Of a DNA stretch of 64,000 bases, positions 27,299-37,274 are shown one piece after another. Each line of letters starts with the position of its first letter. The first letter of the stretch is position 1. Both the position numbers and the translations under genes were made by a program. The DNA comes from Sphingomonas prati (GTDB lineage: Bacteria > Pseudomonadota > Alphaproteobacteria > Sphingomonadales > Sphingomonadaceae). Location of the stretch: the NCBI RefSeq assembly GCF_014643515.1, contig NZ_BMJP01000005.1, positions 124,001-188,000 on the forward strand, read 5' to 3'. The notes under the pieces are model-generated. The model had not been told where the DNA came from. It saw only the letters and a program-made list of their open reading frames with translations, and made no database searches.

Positions 27299-29670
27299 GC
27301 CGTCGCCACCGGTTTGACGATGATCATCCGTGCCCCGAACACCGGTCCGGCGGACGACCGGTCATGCGGCACGAACCGCACCTTCACGCTCGTCTTCCCC
27401 TTCGTCAGCCCGATCGGCAGCGGGTAGTCGACATCGAAGAATTTGCCGGGTCGGTCCGCCTCCAGATGCTGTGTCGCCACCTTCACATTGTCGACCAGGA
27501 TATCGAAATCGCGCGCCCGCTCGTCGCCCCAATAGGTCGCCTGCAACGCCAGCGGACCGGGCCGCGTCTTCATCGTGAATTCGAGAAAACCGCCGGACCT
27601 CGCATCGCGCCCGTTCCGCCCGCGATAGCTGACCGGGTAGGAGATTTCCGACGTCAGCGCATGGTCGCGCTCCGGCTGCATCTCGCCCAGATGCATCACG
27701 TCGACCGACCGAGCAGCGATGTCTTTCAACCGCGCCTGCTCGGTCCGGAACGCCGCCTCCTCGGTCTTCCACGCCACCTCGCTGAACCGCTTGAAATACA
27801 CTGCGCTGCGCCGCTCATACTGGCTGTAGAACGGCACGAAGTTCAGGTCCCCCGGCCGGATGATCCCGCGCGTCGTATAGGTCGCGCGGTCCGCCGGGAC
27901 GGGCGTGAACGCGGCAAGCAGGTCGGCCCCCACCATCGCCGGGTCCGCCTGCTCCCATTTCGCTTCGTTCGGCCCCAGGTCCGCCGCCAGCACCATCGGC
28001 CCGCGCAGCACCGCGACCGTGTCGGCATCGCCCGGCGCACTTTCCAGCCGCAGGTCGAGCGGCACGGTCAGCGCCACGACATCGCCCGCCTTCCACCGCC
28101 GATCGATGATCGCATAGCCCTTCGCCATCGTCGGCTCGACCGCCGCACCGTTGACCGTCACTGTCGCACGGTCCCCCGCCCAGGCCGGCACGCGCAGCGC
28201 GATCGGGAACCGCCCCGGCTTGCCCAGCTTCGTCAGCGTCAGCCGCGACTCCGGCTCGAACGGATAGCGCGTCTCCAGCGTCAGCACCGCGGCCCGCGCC
28301 TGCCACCGCGCTTCGGCGGGAATGTACAGGTTGACCAGCAACGTCGTACCGCCCTCCCAGAAGATCGCCTCGCCATGCTTGGCGTGGCTCTCCATCCCCG
28401 AACCAACGCAGCACCAGAAGACGTCGTCCGCCGGCGTCGAATAGCTGCGCGGCGCCCCGGTCATCAGCGGGGTCATATAGCTGAAGCCGGCATTCTTCGG
28501 ATTCTGCGCGGCCATGACGTGGTTCAGGTGCGCGCGTTCGTAATAGTCGAACAGCGCACCGTCCGGCTCCCAACCATACAGATGCTGCGTCAGCTTCAGC
28601 ATGTTGTACGTGTTACAATGCTCGCACGTCTGCTCGGTGATGTGCGTGGCGATACTGTCCGGTTCGGTGAAATATTCCCGGTCGGCATTGCCGCCGATGA
28701 CGTAGCTGTGGTGCTGCGTCACCGTCTTCCAGAAGAACCGCGCGGCGTCGGCCGGCGGCTGCTTTCCGTTCAGTTCGTGGATCCGCGCCAGCCCGACCAC
28801 CTTCGGCACCTGCGTATTGGCGTGGAAATTGGCGAGCTTGTCCTGCCCCGCCACCATCGGATCGAGCATCTTCCGGTCGTACAGCCGCTCCGCCACGACG
28901 AGCCACCGCCGGTCGCCGGTGCGCGCCGACAGTTCGGCATAGCTCTCGTTCAAACCGCCATATTCGCAGCCCAGCAACATCTGCATCTGCGCATCGTCGA
29001 GCGCCGCGAACACCTTCTCAAAATACGTCGCCAGCCCCGTCGCGACGGTCAGCGCCTGCGTGTTCCCCCACGCGCCGTGAACGTCGAGCAATCCGGCGAA
29101 CACCTTGTGGACGGTATAGAGCGGCGACCAGGAGCCGTTCAGGTCGAACCCGCCCGACTTGATCTCGCCGCGCATCACTTCAGGGAAGATCTCCTCCCCG
29201 TCGACGATCGTCCCGTCCTTCCGCTTGCGGCCCAACGCCCCGACATAACCGGTGCCGCGCTTCGCCTGCGCCCGCGCCAGTTCGGCGACGATGTAGTCGG
29301 CACGCCGACGGCACTCTTGATCGCCGGTCTGCGCATTCATCAGCACTAGCGCGGTCAGGTAATGGCCGAGCGTATGTCCGGCGATCGTGTCGCTTTCCCA
29401 CCCGCCATAGATCGGTGCCTTGGCCGGCAGCCCGGCATAGACCATGAAGTTGTGCAGCAACCGATCCGCACTCAGCCGCAGCAGGTAGGTCCGATTGACT
29501 TCCACCGCCGTCGCATAGGGGGACGGCCGCAACCGTACCGCCGACAGCGGCAGCGGCGTCGGCCGCGCTGGCAAGGCCGTCGCCGGCGCGCGTCCGATCG
29601 CCTGTTCGCTTGCCGACAACAGCGCCACCGCCGTCGTCCCCATCAATACATCCCGGCGGTTTGCGAACAT
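27295..29670 (-). CDS. GH127 beta-L-arabinofuranosidase-like protein (DUF1680)
   Basis: This 791-residue (alpha/alpha)6-barrel enzyme belongs to the GH127/DUF1680 family. The unusual Zn-thiolate active site is visible: Glu350 and Cys352 in EQTCEHCNTYNML, and Cys420/Cys421 in WCCVGSGMESH, matching the Glu-x-Cys and Cys-Cys pattern of Bifidobacterium HypBA1. HypBA1 removes beta-L-arabinofuranose from hydroxyproline-linked arabino-oligosaccharides of extensin. NRRDVLMG near the N-terminus looks like a Tat signal. ATG at 29670 is chosen because of the GGAG/GGAAG just upstream. An ATG at 29682 is the alternative. It leads the GH127-Ldh-DUF885 operon. Confidence 0.92.
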   Translation of the reverse strand: MFANRRDVLMGTTAVALLSASEQAIGRAPATALPARPTPLPLSAVRLRPSPYATAVEVNRTYLLRLSADRLLHNFMVYAGLPAKAPIYGGWESDTIAGHTLGHYLTALVLMNAQTGDQECRRRADYIVAELARAQAKRGTGYVGALGRKRKDGTIVDGEEIFPEVMRGEIKSGGFDLNGSWSPLYTVHKVFAGLLDVHGAWGNTQALTVATGLATYFEKVFAALDDAQMQMLLGCEYGGLNESYAELSARTGDRRWLVVAERLYDRKMLDPMVAGQDKLANFHANTQVPKVVGLARIHELNGKQPPADAARFFWKTVTQHHSYVIGGNADREYFTEPDSIATHITEQTCEHCNTYNMLKLTQHLYGWEPDGALFDYYERAHLNHVMAAQNPKNAGFSYMTPLMTGAPRSYSTPADDVFWCCVGSGMESHAKHGEAIFWEGGTTLLVNLYIPAEARWQARAAVLTLETRYPFEPESRLTLTKLGKPGRFPIALRVPAWAGDRATVTVNGAAVEPTMAKGYAIIDRRWKAGDVVALTVPLDLRLESAPGDADTVAVLRGPMVLAADLGPNEAKWEQADPAMVGADLLAAFTPVPADRATYTTRGIIRPGDLNFVPFYSQYERRSAVYFKRFSEVAWKTEEAAFRTEQARLKDIAARSVDVMHLGEMQPERDHALTSEISYPVSYRGRNGRDARSGGFLEFTMKTRPGPLALQATYWGDERARDFDILVDNVKVATQHLEADRPGKFFDVDYPLPIGLTKGKTSVKVRFVPHDRSSAGPVFGARMIIVKPVATA

Positions 29671-29683
29671 CTTCCACTCCATT

Positions 29684-29702
29684 CGGATATCGTATACTAT
29701 AC
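29684..29702. promoter_or_regulatory. candidate operator B between GH127 and DUF5695 genes
   Basis: The 91-base gap between these divergent genes contains CGGATATCGTATACTATAC. Read on the - strand it is GTATAGTATACGATATCCG, and its last 18 bases (29684-29701) match 17 of 18 bases with the site upstream of the TonB receptor. It holds a perfect GTATA-C-TATAC palindrome at 29692-29702. Its position suggests control of both units. Confidence 0.65.
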
Positions 29703-29761
29703 TCTGAGAAGAGTGGCGCAAGTGTCATCTCTCACCCCAGTCGAGCCGAGCGAGCCCCATC

Positions 29762-32491
29762 ATGAACGCATGCCGCCCCCTCCTCGTCCTCCTCCTGCTC
29801 GGAACCGCGACGCTCCCGGTTCATGCCCAACCGCCCGCCGCCAAGCCAGGCTACCGCCCGATCGCACGCACAACGATCGCCACGCCGGCGTTTCGCGTGA
29901 CGCTCCGCACAGACACCCAGACGCTCGCCCGGCTGTCTCCCATCAACGATCCGGCGTTCGATTTCGTCCCCGGTGCCCGCGAAGCCGAGCGCGCCGGCGA
30001 CGGCTACGTCCATATCGGCGACATCCACCTCCGCCTCCGCAAGCCCGGCGGCCTCTGGACGGACTTTGCGTCCGCGCAGCATCGCGCTGCGATCCGCCGG
30101 CTGCCAACGAACGGAGCGACGTTCGCCGCCGCCGACATCACCGCCTCGCTCGGGGCCGACAGCCCGCTGCGCGTCGAACGCCGCTGGGTGAACGACCGCG
30201 GCATCCTCGCGCTCCGATTCACGCTGACCAACACCACCGACGCGCCGGTCGAGGTGGGCGGGCTCGGCCTGCCGATGGTGTTCGACAACATCATCAGCGA
30301 TCGCACCCTCGAACAGGCGCACGCGCAGGCCAGCTTCGTCGACCCCTATATCGGCCGCGACGCCGGCTATCTCCAGGTGACGCGGCTCAACGGCGCCGGC
30401 CCCGCCCTGCTCGTCCTGCCCGAGAAAGGCACGCCGCTCGAGGCGTATCGCCCGATCCTGGAAGCCGCCAAGGCCCCCACCGGCGACCTCTTCACCGACC
30501 GCAGCAAGCGCGGCCAGACCTCGGAAGGGTTCTACGACTGGACCATCGCCAGCAAGGGGTTCGCCGAGCGCGAATGGGCGAAGGCCGGCGAACAATGGAA
30601 CGTCCCGACCAGTTTCACGCTCGCCCCCGGCACGACCCGGACGATCGGCGTCCGCTTCGTCACCGCGGCCGCGATCGCCGCGATCGAGGACACGCTGGTC
30701 GCCAACCACCGCCCCGTCGCGGTCGGCATCCCCGGCTACGTCGTCCCGACCGATCAGGACGTGTCGCTGTTCCTGAAGACCCCGCAACCGATCACCAGGG
30801 TCGAGAGCTTCCCCGCCGGCGCGCTCACCGCCACCCCGACGACAAGCGCCAAAGGCTGGGCACGCTACACCGTCCGCAGCAAGGGCTGGGGCCGCGCCAC
30901 GCTCGCCGTCACCTACGCCGACGGCAGCGTCCAGACGGTCAGTTATTTCATCACCAAGCCGCTCGACCAGACCATGGCCGACCTCGGCCGCTTCTCGACC
31001 ACGCAGCAATGGTATGAGGGCAAGTCGGACCCGTTCGGCCGCAACCCCGCAATCCTGACCTACGACCGCGAGGCCGGCAAGGTCGTCACGCAAGACCCGC
31101 GCGTCTGGATCTCGGGGATGAGCGACGAGGGCGGCGCCGGAAGCTGGGTCGCGGCGATCGCCAAGCAGCTCGACAACCCCGATCCGGTCGAGATCGCCAA
31201 GCTGCAACGCCTGATCGACGAGACCATTCAGGGCGGCCTGCAGATCCCCGACGGCCCGCACGCCGGCGCCGTCCGCAAGAGCCTGTTCTACTATGACCCC
31301 GCCGCACATCCCGGCTATTACGACCCGACCGTCGACTGGACCACCTGGACGTCTTGGTCGAAAAAGGCCGGCGGCGACCTCGGCCGCGCGTACAATTACC
31401 CGCATGTCGCGGTCGGCCACTGGGTCCTGTACCGCGTCGCGCGCAACCATCCCGGCCTCGTCACCGCGCATCCCTGGCGCTGGTATCTCGACCACGCCTA
31501 CCGGACGACCACCGCGATGATGCGCGACGCGCCGCACTACACCCAGTTCGGACTGATGGAGGGCGACGTGTTCGTCGACATCCTGAAGGACCTGAAGCGC
31601 GAGGGCCTGACCGCCGAGGCGACCGAAATGGAGCGCCTCATGAAGACCCGCGCCGACCACTGGCGCACGCTCGCTTTTCCGTTCGGCAGCGAGATGGCCT
31701 GGGACTCCACGGGCCAGCCCGAAGTCTATGCCTGGATGCGCTATTTCGGCTACCAGCCGCAGGCCGACGTCACGCGCCGCGTGATCCTCGCCTATGATCC
31801 GACGATCCCGAACTGGGGCTACAACGGCAATGCGCGCCGCTACTGGGACTTCCTCTACGGCGGCAAATATCCGCGGATCGAACGGCAGATCCACCATTAC
31901 GGCTCGACGCTCAACGCGGTCCCGCTGTTCGACGCCTACCGCGCCGACCCGAGCGACCTGCGGATGCTGCGGATCGCTTACGGCGGCATGATGGGCGGCA
32001 TCACCAACATCGACCGCGACGGCTTTTCGTCGGCCGCGTTCCATTCCGCACCCGACATGATGCAGTGGGACCCGTATAGCGGCGACTATGGCATGGGTTT
32101 CTACGGCCACGCGATCACCGCCGCGACCTATCTTGTCAACGACCCGGCCTTCGGCTGGCTCGGCTTCGGCGGCAACCTGAACCAGGCGGCCGGGGCGGTC
32201 GGAATCGCGCCCAAGGACGGCGCCCGAACCCGCCTGTTCATCGCCCCCGCCGGGCTGTGGATCACGCTGGAGGCCGGCAAGATCGCTCGGGCAAGCTACG
32301 CACCAGCTACCGGCGCGGTCACCCTGACGCTCGATCCGGCAACGGCGATCAGTCCGAACGCGCGTGTCTTTCTGGAGACGACGAGCAAAGCGGGTCGGAC
32401 CTATTTCCCGGCGGGCGGATCATTCGAACGCGGTGGCTACACCGTGCCACTCAAATCGACACCGACCGACCTGACCCTGTCACCGCGTTAG
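29762..32491 (+). CDS. DUF5695 family secreted protein, probable glycan-active enzyme
   Basis: This 909-residue protein begins with a Sec signal peptide (LLVLLLLGTATLPVHA). An N-terminal beta-sandwich-like region of about 300 residues is followed by a helical region with many aromatic and acidic residues (DYGMGFYGHA, WGYNGNARRYWDF, AWMRYFGY), consistent with an (alpha/alpha)-barrel glycosidase-like fold. I recognise it as DUF5695-like, with no assigned activity that I can state. It is transcribed divergently from GH127 across a shared candidate operator, so it probably acts on the same arabinosylated or galactosylated polymer. The ribosome-binding site is weak. Confidence 0.75.
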   Translation: MNACRPLLVLLLLGTATLPVHAQPPAAKPGYRPIARTTIATPAFRVTLRTDTQTLARLSPINDPAFDFVPGAREAERAGDGYVHIGDIHLRLRKPGGLWTDFASAQHRAAIRRLPTNGATFAAADITASLGADSPLRVERRWVNDRGILALRFTLTNTTDAPVEVGGLGLPMVFDNIISDRTLEQAHAQASFVDPYIGRDAGYLQVTRLNGAGPALLVLPEKGTPLEAYRPILEAAKAPTGDLFTDRSKRGQTSEGFYDWTIASKGFAEREWAKAGEQWNVPTSFTLAPGTTRTIGVRFVTAAAIAAIEDTLVANHRPVAVGIPGYVVPTDQDVSLFLKTPQPITRVESFPAGALTATPTTSAKGWARYTVRSKGWGRATLAVTYADGSVQTVSYFITKPLDQTMADLGRFSTTQQWYEGKSDPFGRNPAILTYDREAGKVVTQDPRVWISGMSDEGGAGSWVAAIAKQLDNPDPVEIAKLQRLIDETIQGGLQIPDGPHAGAVRKSLFYYDPAAHPGYYDPTVDWTTWTSWSKKAGGDLGRAYNYPHVAVGHWVLYRVARNHPGLVTAHPWRWYLDHAYRTTTAMMRDAPHYTQFGLMEGDVFVDILKDLKREGLTAEATEMERLMKTRADHWRTLAFPFGSEMAWDSTGQPEVYAWMRYFGYQPQADVTRRVILAYDPTIPNWGYNGNARRYWDFLYGGKYPRIERQIHHYGSTLNAVPLFDAYRADPSDLRMLRIAYGGMMGGITNIDRDGFSSAAFHSAPDMMQWDPYSGDYGMGFYGHAITAATYLVNDPAFGWLGFGGNLNQAAGAVGIAPKDGARTRLFIAPAGLWITLEAGKIARASYAPATGAVTLTLDPATAISPNARVFLETTSKAGRTYFPAGGSFERGGYTVPLKSTPTDLTLSPR

Positions 32492-32498
32492 CCCGGGT

Positions 32499-34790
32499 TC
32501 ACCGAACGGCGTTGGCGTCCGGCACCGGCTCCCCCGCCAGGTTCCGGACGAAGAAACCGAACTGCCGCCGCGCGACATAGTCGATCGGCCCGGTCGATCG
32601 CCCGACACTATGCTCGCCGCCCGGCACGACCAGTAGGTCGAAATCCTTGCCCGCACGGATCAGCGCGTCGGCGACCTGCATCGTCGACGCGGGGTCGACA
32701 TTGCTGTCCTGCTCGCCGACGATCATCAGCAGCTTGCCGGTCAGCCGCGCGGCATGATCGACGCCCGACGCGGCGGCATAGCTCGCATCAACCGGCCAGC
32801 CGAGCCACTGTTCGTTCCAGCTGATCTTGTCCATCCGGTTGTCGTAGCAGCCCGCATACGCCACCCCGACCTTGTAGAAATCGCCGTGGAACAGCAGCGC
32901 ATTCAGCGTGCTCTGCCCGCCCGCCGACGCGCCGTAGATGCCGACCCGGCTGATATCATAGGACGGGTCCGTCGCCGCCAGCGCGCGGTGCCACGCGATC
33001 CGATCCGGAAAGCCGGAGTCCGCCAGGTTCTTCCACGCCACGTCCTGGAACGCCTTCGACCGGTTGGCCGTGCCCGTCCCGTCGATCTGCACGACAATGA
33101 AGCCGAGATCGGCCTGCGCCTGCATCCCGATCACCTTGTCGCCGCCGGAATGATAGCCGAACGGCCAGTATTGCTTGGGCACGAAGCTGTCGTGCGGCCC
33201 GGCATAGATGTTCTCGATCACCGGATAGCGTTTCCGCGGATCATAGTCGCGCGGCCGGACGACGACGCCCCAGATGTCGGTCCTGCCGTCGCGCCCCTTC
33301 GCCACGAACACCTCGGGCGGCCGGAATCCCGCCGCGCGCAATGCACCGTCGTCGCCCTTGGTGATCGTCGCCACCAGCGCACCGTCGCTTGACCGGTGTA
33401 GCTCGCTCACCGTCGGCAGGTCGACCCGTGAATAGGTATCGACATACAGCGATCCATCCGGCGAGAACCGCACGTCATGATCCGCCTTCGCCGGCGTCAA
33501 CGCGGTCAGGCGCCGCCCGTCGAACCCGATCCGGTAGACGTGCCGGAAATACGGGTCCTCCCCCGCATTCATCCCGCTCGCCGAAAACACGATCTCCCGC
33601 TTTACATCGTCGACCGCGATCACGTCGCGCACCACCCAGTTTCCGCTCGTGATCCGCCGCTTCACCTTCCCCGTCCGGCCGTCGACCAGGTAGAGATGGT
33701 TCCAGCCATCGCGCTCGGATGCCCAGATGATCTCGTCGCCGCGCCCGCCGACCTCATGCTGGTAACGAAGATCGGCGAACACGAACGTCTTCGCATCCTC
33801 GGTGACCGCGGCATGCGCGACGCCGCTCTCGGCATCGACCGCGACGATCCGCACCCGCCCGAACCCCCGCCGCACATAGTCGAACGCCACGCTCCGCCCG
33901 TCCTTCCGCCAGCGCGGCGCGGATAGCTGGTAGGGGTTGGGGAACAACGCGTCGTCGATCACCGTCTGCCGCCGCGTCGCGACATCGAACAGCACCGGCC
34001 GCTCCTGATCGATCGCATCACCGGGCTTCGGATAGAGCTGGCTCCGCAGCTTCGGCTGAACCTGATCGCGCGGCGACGATTCAACGCGCAGCACGCGCCG
34101 CTGATAGCCCGGCCGCACGCGGTAGATCATGATGTGCCGACTGTCCGGCGACCAGCGCAGCGTCTCCGGATCGTAGAAGTCGCCCGCCGTCCCGTCGACG
34201 CTCAGCGGCACGACCGCCGCATCGCCGGCTTTGCGCACGACAAGGTTGTCGCCCTGCACGAACGCGGTCCACGTCCGGTCCGGCGAAACCGTCGGGGCGT
34301 TGTCCGCCGGCACCGACAGATCGCGCACCACGCCGAACCCGCGCGGCCGGCTGTTGTCGACGATCGCCTCGCACCGATAGACGACGATCCCGCAGCGCCA
34401 CCGCGTCTCGCCCAGACCGAACGTGATCGCCTTGCCGCCGTCCGCATAGTCGAACTCGGCAAACGGCAGATGCAGCGCATCGACCGCTTCGTGCCGCGCC
34501 TCACCCAACGTGGCCGCCAGCCTGGCCGTATCGAACGCCGCCGACTTGGCGAGCGTCTCGGCATCGACCGTCTCGAACGCGAAGCCGCCCGCCACCGTCT
34601 TGCGGTACGAGAAGTGCCGCCCGTCCGGCGTCCAATGCGCCGGCCAGGCCACGTCGCGCGTCAGGTCCTGCCACGCCCTCCGCAACCCGATCGACCGCTG
34701 GAACGCCGCCTCGTCGGGTGCCGCCTGCCCCGCCGCCGAGGCACACAGCAACAGGATCGCGAGGACCCGCGACGAGCGACGCAAGATCAT
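32499..34790 (-). CDS. S9-family dipeptidyl-peptidase IV-like serine peptidase
   Basis: This 763-residue secreted peptidase has a signal peptide (about 1-24), a beta-propeller N-terminal region (about 40-500, with repeated Trp/Ser/Pro-Asp-Ser blades) and a C-terminal alpha/beta-hydrolase domain. The triad is Ser622 (GASAGGQS), Asp695 (GEQDSNVD) and His727 (GGEHSVG). S9 enzymes of this type cut after proline, so removal of Xaa-Pro or Xaa-Hyp dipeptides fits the locus. The start at 34790 overlaps the GH2 stop by one base (TGATG). It is the third gene of the TonB-GH2-S9 operon. Confidence 0.92.
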   Translation of the reverse strand: MILRRSSRVLAILLLCASAAGQAAPDEAAFQRSIGLRRAWQDLTRDVAWPAHWTPDGRHFSYRKTVAGGFAFETVDAETLAKSAAFDTARLAATLGEARHEAVDALHLPFAEFDYADGGKAITFGLGETRWRCGIVVYRCEAIVDNSRPRGFGVVRDLSVPADNAPTVSPDRTWTAFVQGDNLVVRKAGDAAVVPLSVDGTAGDFYDPETLRWSPDSRHIMIYRVRPGYQRRVLRVESSPRDQVQPKLRSQLYPKPGDAIDQERPVLFDVATRRQTVIDDALFPNPYQLSAPRWRKDGRSVAFDYVRRGFGRVRIVAVDAESGVAHAAVTEDAKTFVFADLRYQHEVGGRGDEIIWASERDGWNHLYLVDGRTGKVKRRITSGNWVVRDVIAVDDVKREIVFSASGMNAGEDPYFRHVYRIGFDGRRLTALTPAKADHDVRFSPDGSLYVDTYSRVDLPTVSELHRSSDGALVATITKGDDGALRAAGFRPPEVFVAKGRDGRTDIWGVVVRPRDYDPRKRYPVIENIYAGPHDSFVPKQYWPFGYHSGGDKVIGMQAQADLGFIVVQIDGTGTANRSKAFQDVAWKNLADSGFPDRIAWHRALAATDPSYDISRVGIYGASAGGQSTLNALLFHGDFYKVGVAYAGCYDNRMDKISWNEQWLGWPVDASYAAASGVDHAARLTGKLLMIVGEQDSNVDPASTMQVADALIRAGKDFDLLVVPGGEHSVGRSTGPIDYVARRQFGFFVRNLAGEPVPDANAVR

Positions 34791-37255
34791 CAGCTGTCCT
34801 TGCCAAGACCGATCAACGGCAACATCGCGGGCGCCAAGCCGTCCCCCCGCGCCTCCAGCCGGATCGGCCCGCCTCGCTCGCCCGTCTGGACCAGGGCCAT
34901 GCACAACCCGTTGAACGCGGACCGCGCCGTCGCATGGTCCGGCTCCAGGCTCCGCGGATCGCCGTTGCCCACCCCGAGCAACCGCGCATCCCCCGACAGG
35001 CTAAACGACACCCGATCCGACGCGGTCGGCACCTCGCGGCGTTTCGCGTCAAGGATCGCAACGCGCACCACCGCCACCTCTCCCGGCGCCAACCGCCGCC
35101 GATCGCTCGACATCCCGATCCGCGCCGCCGCCCCCGTGGTCTCGCGCATCGCGTGCATCACCCGCTTGCCGCCGCGATAGCCGTGCGCCTCGATCCGCCC
35201 CGGCGCATAGGACACCTGCCATTCGAGATGCTTGTTGCGCACCACCGCCTGCCGCCCGACGCTCCGCCCGTTCACGAACAGTTCGACCGCCTCGGCATTG
35301 CTGTGAACCCACACCGACACCGGCTGCCCCTCGCGCCCCGTCCAGTTCCAGTGCGGGAACAGGTGCAGCACCGGCTCGCCGCTCCACCACGCCCGGTAAT
35401 AATGATAATTGTCTTTCGGGAACCCGCACAGGTCCATCTGGCCGAAGTTCGACACATTCTCCGGCCAGCGTTCGAACGGCGTCGGCTCCCCGCGATAATC
35501 GAACCCGGTCCACACGAACCCGCCGCTCAGGAACGGGCGCGCGTCGTAGAAACTCCACCAGGTCTCCGCGGTCGTGGCCCATTTCGGGAACTCGCGATCG
35601 TACGCCGGGACGAATCCCGCCTTGTCGTCGCGCGCATATGCGCCGCGCGTCATCACCGTGCTGCCCGTCTCGGTCCCGATCATCGGCATGTCAGGATGCG
35701 CGGCGTGATACGGGTCGATTGCGTCGAGATAGTAGTTGCACCCCATCACGTCGAGCACGCGCGACGCCCCCTCGCCGAACTTGCCGTTGAACGCCTCCGT
35801 CACCGGCCGCGTCCCGTCCAGTTCGTAGACCTTGCGCTTCATCGTCTCCGCGATCCGCGCGCCGGTTTCGGTGCCGCGGTGGATCTCCTCGTTGCCGATA
35901 CTCCAGAGGATGATGCTCGGATGGTTGCGCCCTTGCCGCACCATCCGTTCCAGCTGCCCCAACCCCTCGGCATTGCTCGACATCTGCCGCGTCTCGTCGA
36001 TCATCAGGATGCCCATCGCGTCGCACGCATCCAGGATCGCGGGCGCGGGCGAATGGTGCGTTGACCGGTAGGCGTTGCTCCCCATCGCCTTCAGCTGCTC
36101 CAGCCGCCAGACATGGAGGCTGTCCGGCACCGCAAAGCCGACCCCGGCATGATCCTGATGGTTGCACGTCCCCTTGGTCTTGACGGGCTTGCCGTTGAGG
36201 AAAAACCCGCGCGCCGCATCGAACCGGATCGTCCGGATCCCGAACCGACACGTCTCGCGATCGACCACGACACCGTCGACCAGTATCTCGCTCACCAGCG
36301 TGTAGAGCTGCGGCGTCTCAAGCGACCACAGCGCCGGCGCCGCGACACGGGTCTCCTGCGTCGCGGTCGTCCCGCCCTGGGCCGCCAGGCTCAGCGGGTC
36401 CGCGAACAACACCGCAACCGGCTTCCCGTCCGGCCCGATCACCGTCGATCGCACCCGCGCCGCACAGGCGGGCCCATCATTGTCGATCTCCGTCGCGATC
36501 CGCACCGTCGCGCCACCGGCATCGACCGAGCACCGCACCGTCGCGCCCCAGCGCGGGACATGCACCGGTGCGGTCTTCACCAGCCGCACGTCGCGGTACA
36601 GCCCCGCCCCCTCGTACGACCACGCCTCGCCCAGGCTGACGTCGCAGCGGATGACGAGCACATTGTCCTCGCCCGGCCGGGCAAAGTCGGTCACGTCGAT
36701 CTCGAACGGCGCATAGGCGCTTTCGTTCGATCCCACGACGAACCCGTTCAGGATCACGATGCAGTCGCGCGCCACCCCGTCGAACTGCAACAGTAACCGC
36801 CGCCCCACGTCGCCCTTCGCCAGCGGGATCACCCGCCGATACCAGCCGACACTCGTCGCCGGCCACATCCGCCCGACCGGCTTGAACCCCTGATACGCGC
36901 CCGTCCGGTCGGCATCGCTGCCCGCCGGCCCGAACTGCCTGAACGGCAGGTCCACCGCCCAGTCGTGCGGCAGCGTCACCGCCTCCCAGGCACCGTCATC
37001 GAACGCGCGCTCGGCAACCGGCGTCCCGACGTCTCCCGACTTCGCATAGGTGTCGTGCGAACGACCGAAGCCGAAATCCTTCGCCGGATCGCTCGCATGA
37101 CCCAGGTGGAACCGCCACCCGCTCGCGAGCGCCACGACCTCCCGCGGCCCCGGCGAGACCGTTCCCGCCGCCGCGACCGGCAACTCGGGCACGACCGCGG
37201 CAAGCGCGGTCAGGCCGCCGGTCTGCAAGATGTGGCGGCGGCCATATCCGGTCAT
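34790..37255 (-). CDS. GH2 family glycoside hydrolase (beta-galactosidase-like)
   Basis: This 821-residue enzyme has the GH2 domain order: sugar-binding sandwich (about 40-230), immunoglobulin-like domain (about 230-345), TIM barrel (about 350-640) and C-terminal sandwiches. The acid/base is Glu456 in SIGNEE and the nucleophile is Glu529 in IGTETGS. GRRHILQTGG near the start looks like a twin-arginine signal, so it should act in the periplasm. ATG at 37255 is preferred for the GGGGTGAGAG just before it. In this locus it may remove galactose from Ser or Hyp O-glycans. A glucuronidase or other GH2 specificity is possible. Confidence 0.92.
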   Translation of the reverse strand: MTGYGRRHILQTGGLTALAAVVPELPVAAAGTVSPGPREVVALASGWRFHLGHASDPAKDFGFGRSHDTYAKSGDVGTPVAERAFDDGAWEAVTLPHDWAVDLPFRQFGPAGSDADRTGAYQGFKPVGRMWPATSVGWYRRVIPLAKGDVGRRLLLQFDGVARDCIVILNGFVVGSNESAYAPFEIDVTDFARPGEDNVLVIRCDVSLGEAWSYEGAGLYRDVRLVKTAPVHVPRWGATVRCSVDAGGATVRIATEIDNDGPACAARVRSTVIGPDGKPVAVLFADPLSLAAQGGTTATQETRVAAPALWSLETPQLYTLVSEILVDGVVVDRETCRFGIRTIRFDAARGFFLNGKPVKTKGTCNHQDHAGVGFAVPDSLHVWRLEQLKAMGSNAYRSTHHSPAPAILDACDAMGILMIDETRQMSSNAEGLGQLERMVRQGRNHPSIILWSIGNEEIHRGTETGARIAETMKRKVYELDGTRPVTEAFNGKFGEGASRVLDVMGCNYYLDAIDPYHAAHPDMPMIGTETGSTVMTRGAYARDDKAGFVPAYDREFPKWATTAETWWSFYDARPFLSGGFVWTGFDYRGEPTPFERWPENVSNFGQMDLCGFPKDNYHYYRAWWSGEPVLHLFPHWNWTGREGQPVSVWVHSNAEAVELFVNGRSVGRQAVVRNKHLEWQVSYAPGRIEAHGYRGGKRVMHAMRETTGAAARIGMSSDRRRLAPGEVAVVRVAILDAKRREVPTASDRVSFSLSGDARLLGVGNGDPRSLEPDHATARSAFNGLCMALVQTGERGGPIRLEARGDGLAPAMLPLIGLGKDS

Positions 37256-37274
37256 TCTCTCACCCCCCATCGCG

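Noticed and set aside
29732-32110. 792-codon minus-strand frame
   Set aside because: It is antisense to the DUF5695 gene, has the typical low-complexity Arg/Gly/Ala/Val composition, and would also cross the divergent control region.
34134-36064. long plus-strand frames opposite the S9 and GH2 genes
   Set aside because: They are antisense shadows with no signal peptide or domain and with His/Arg-rich composition.
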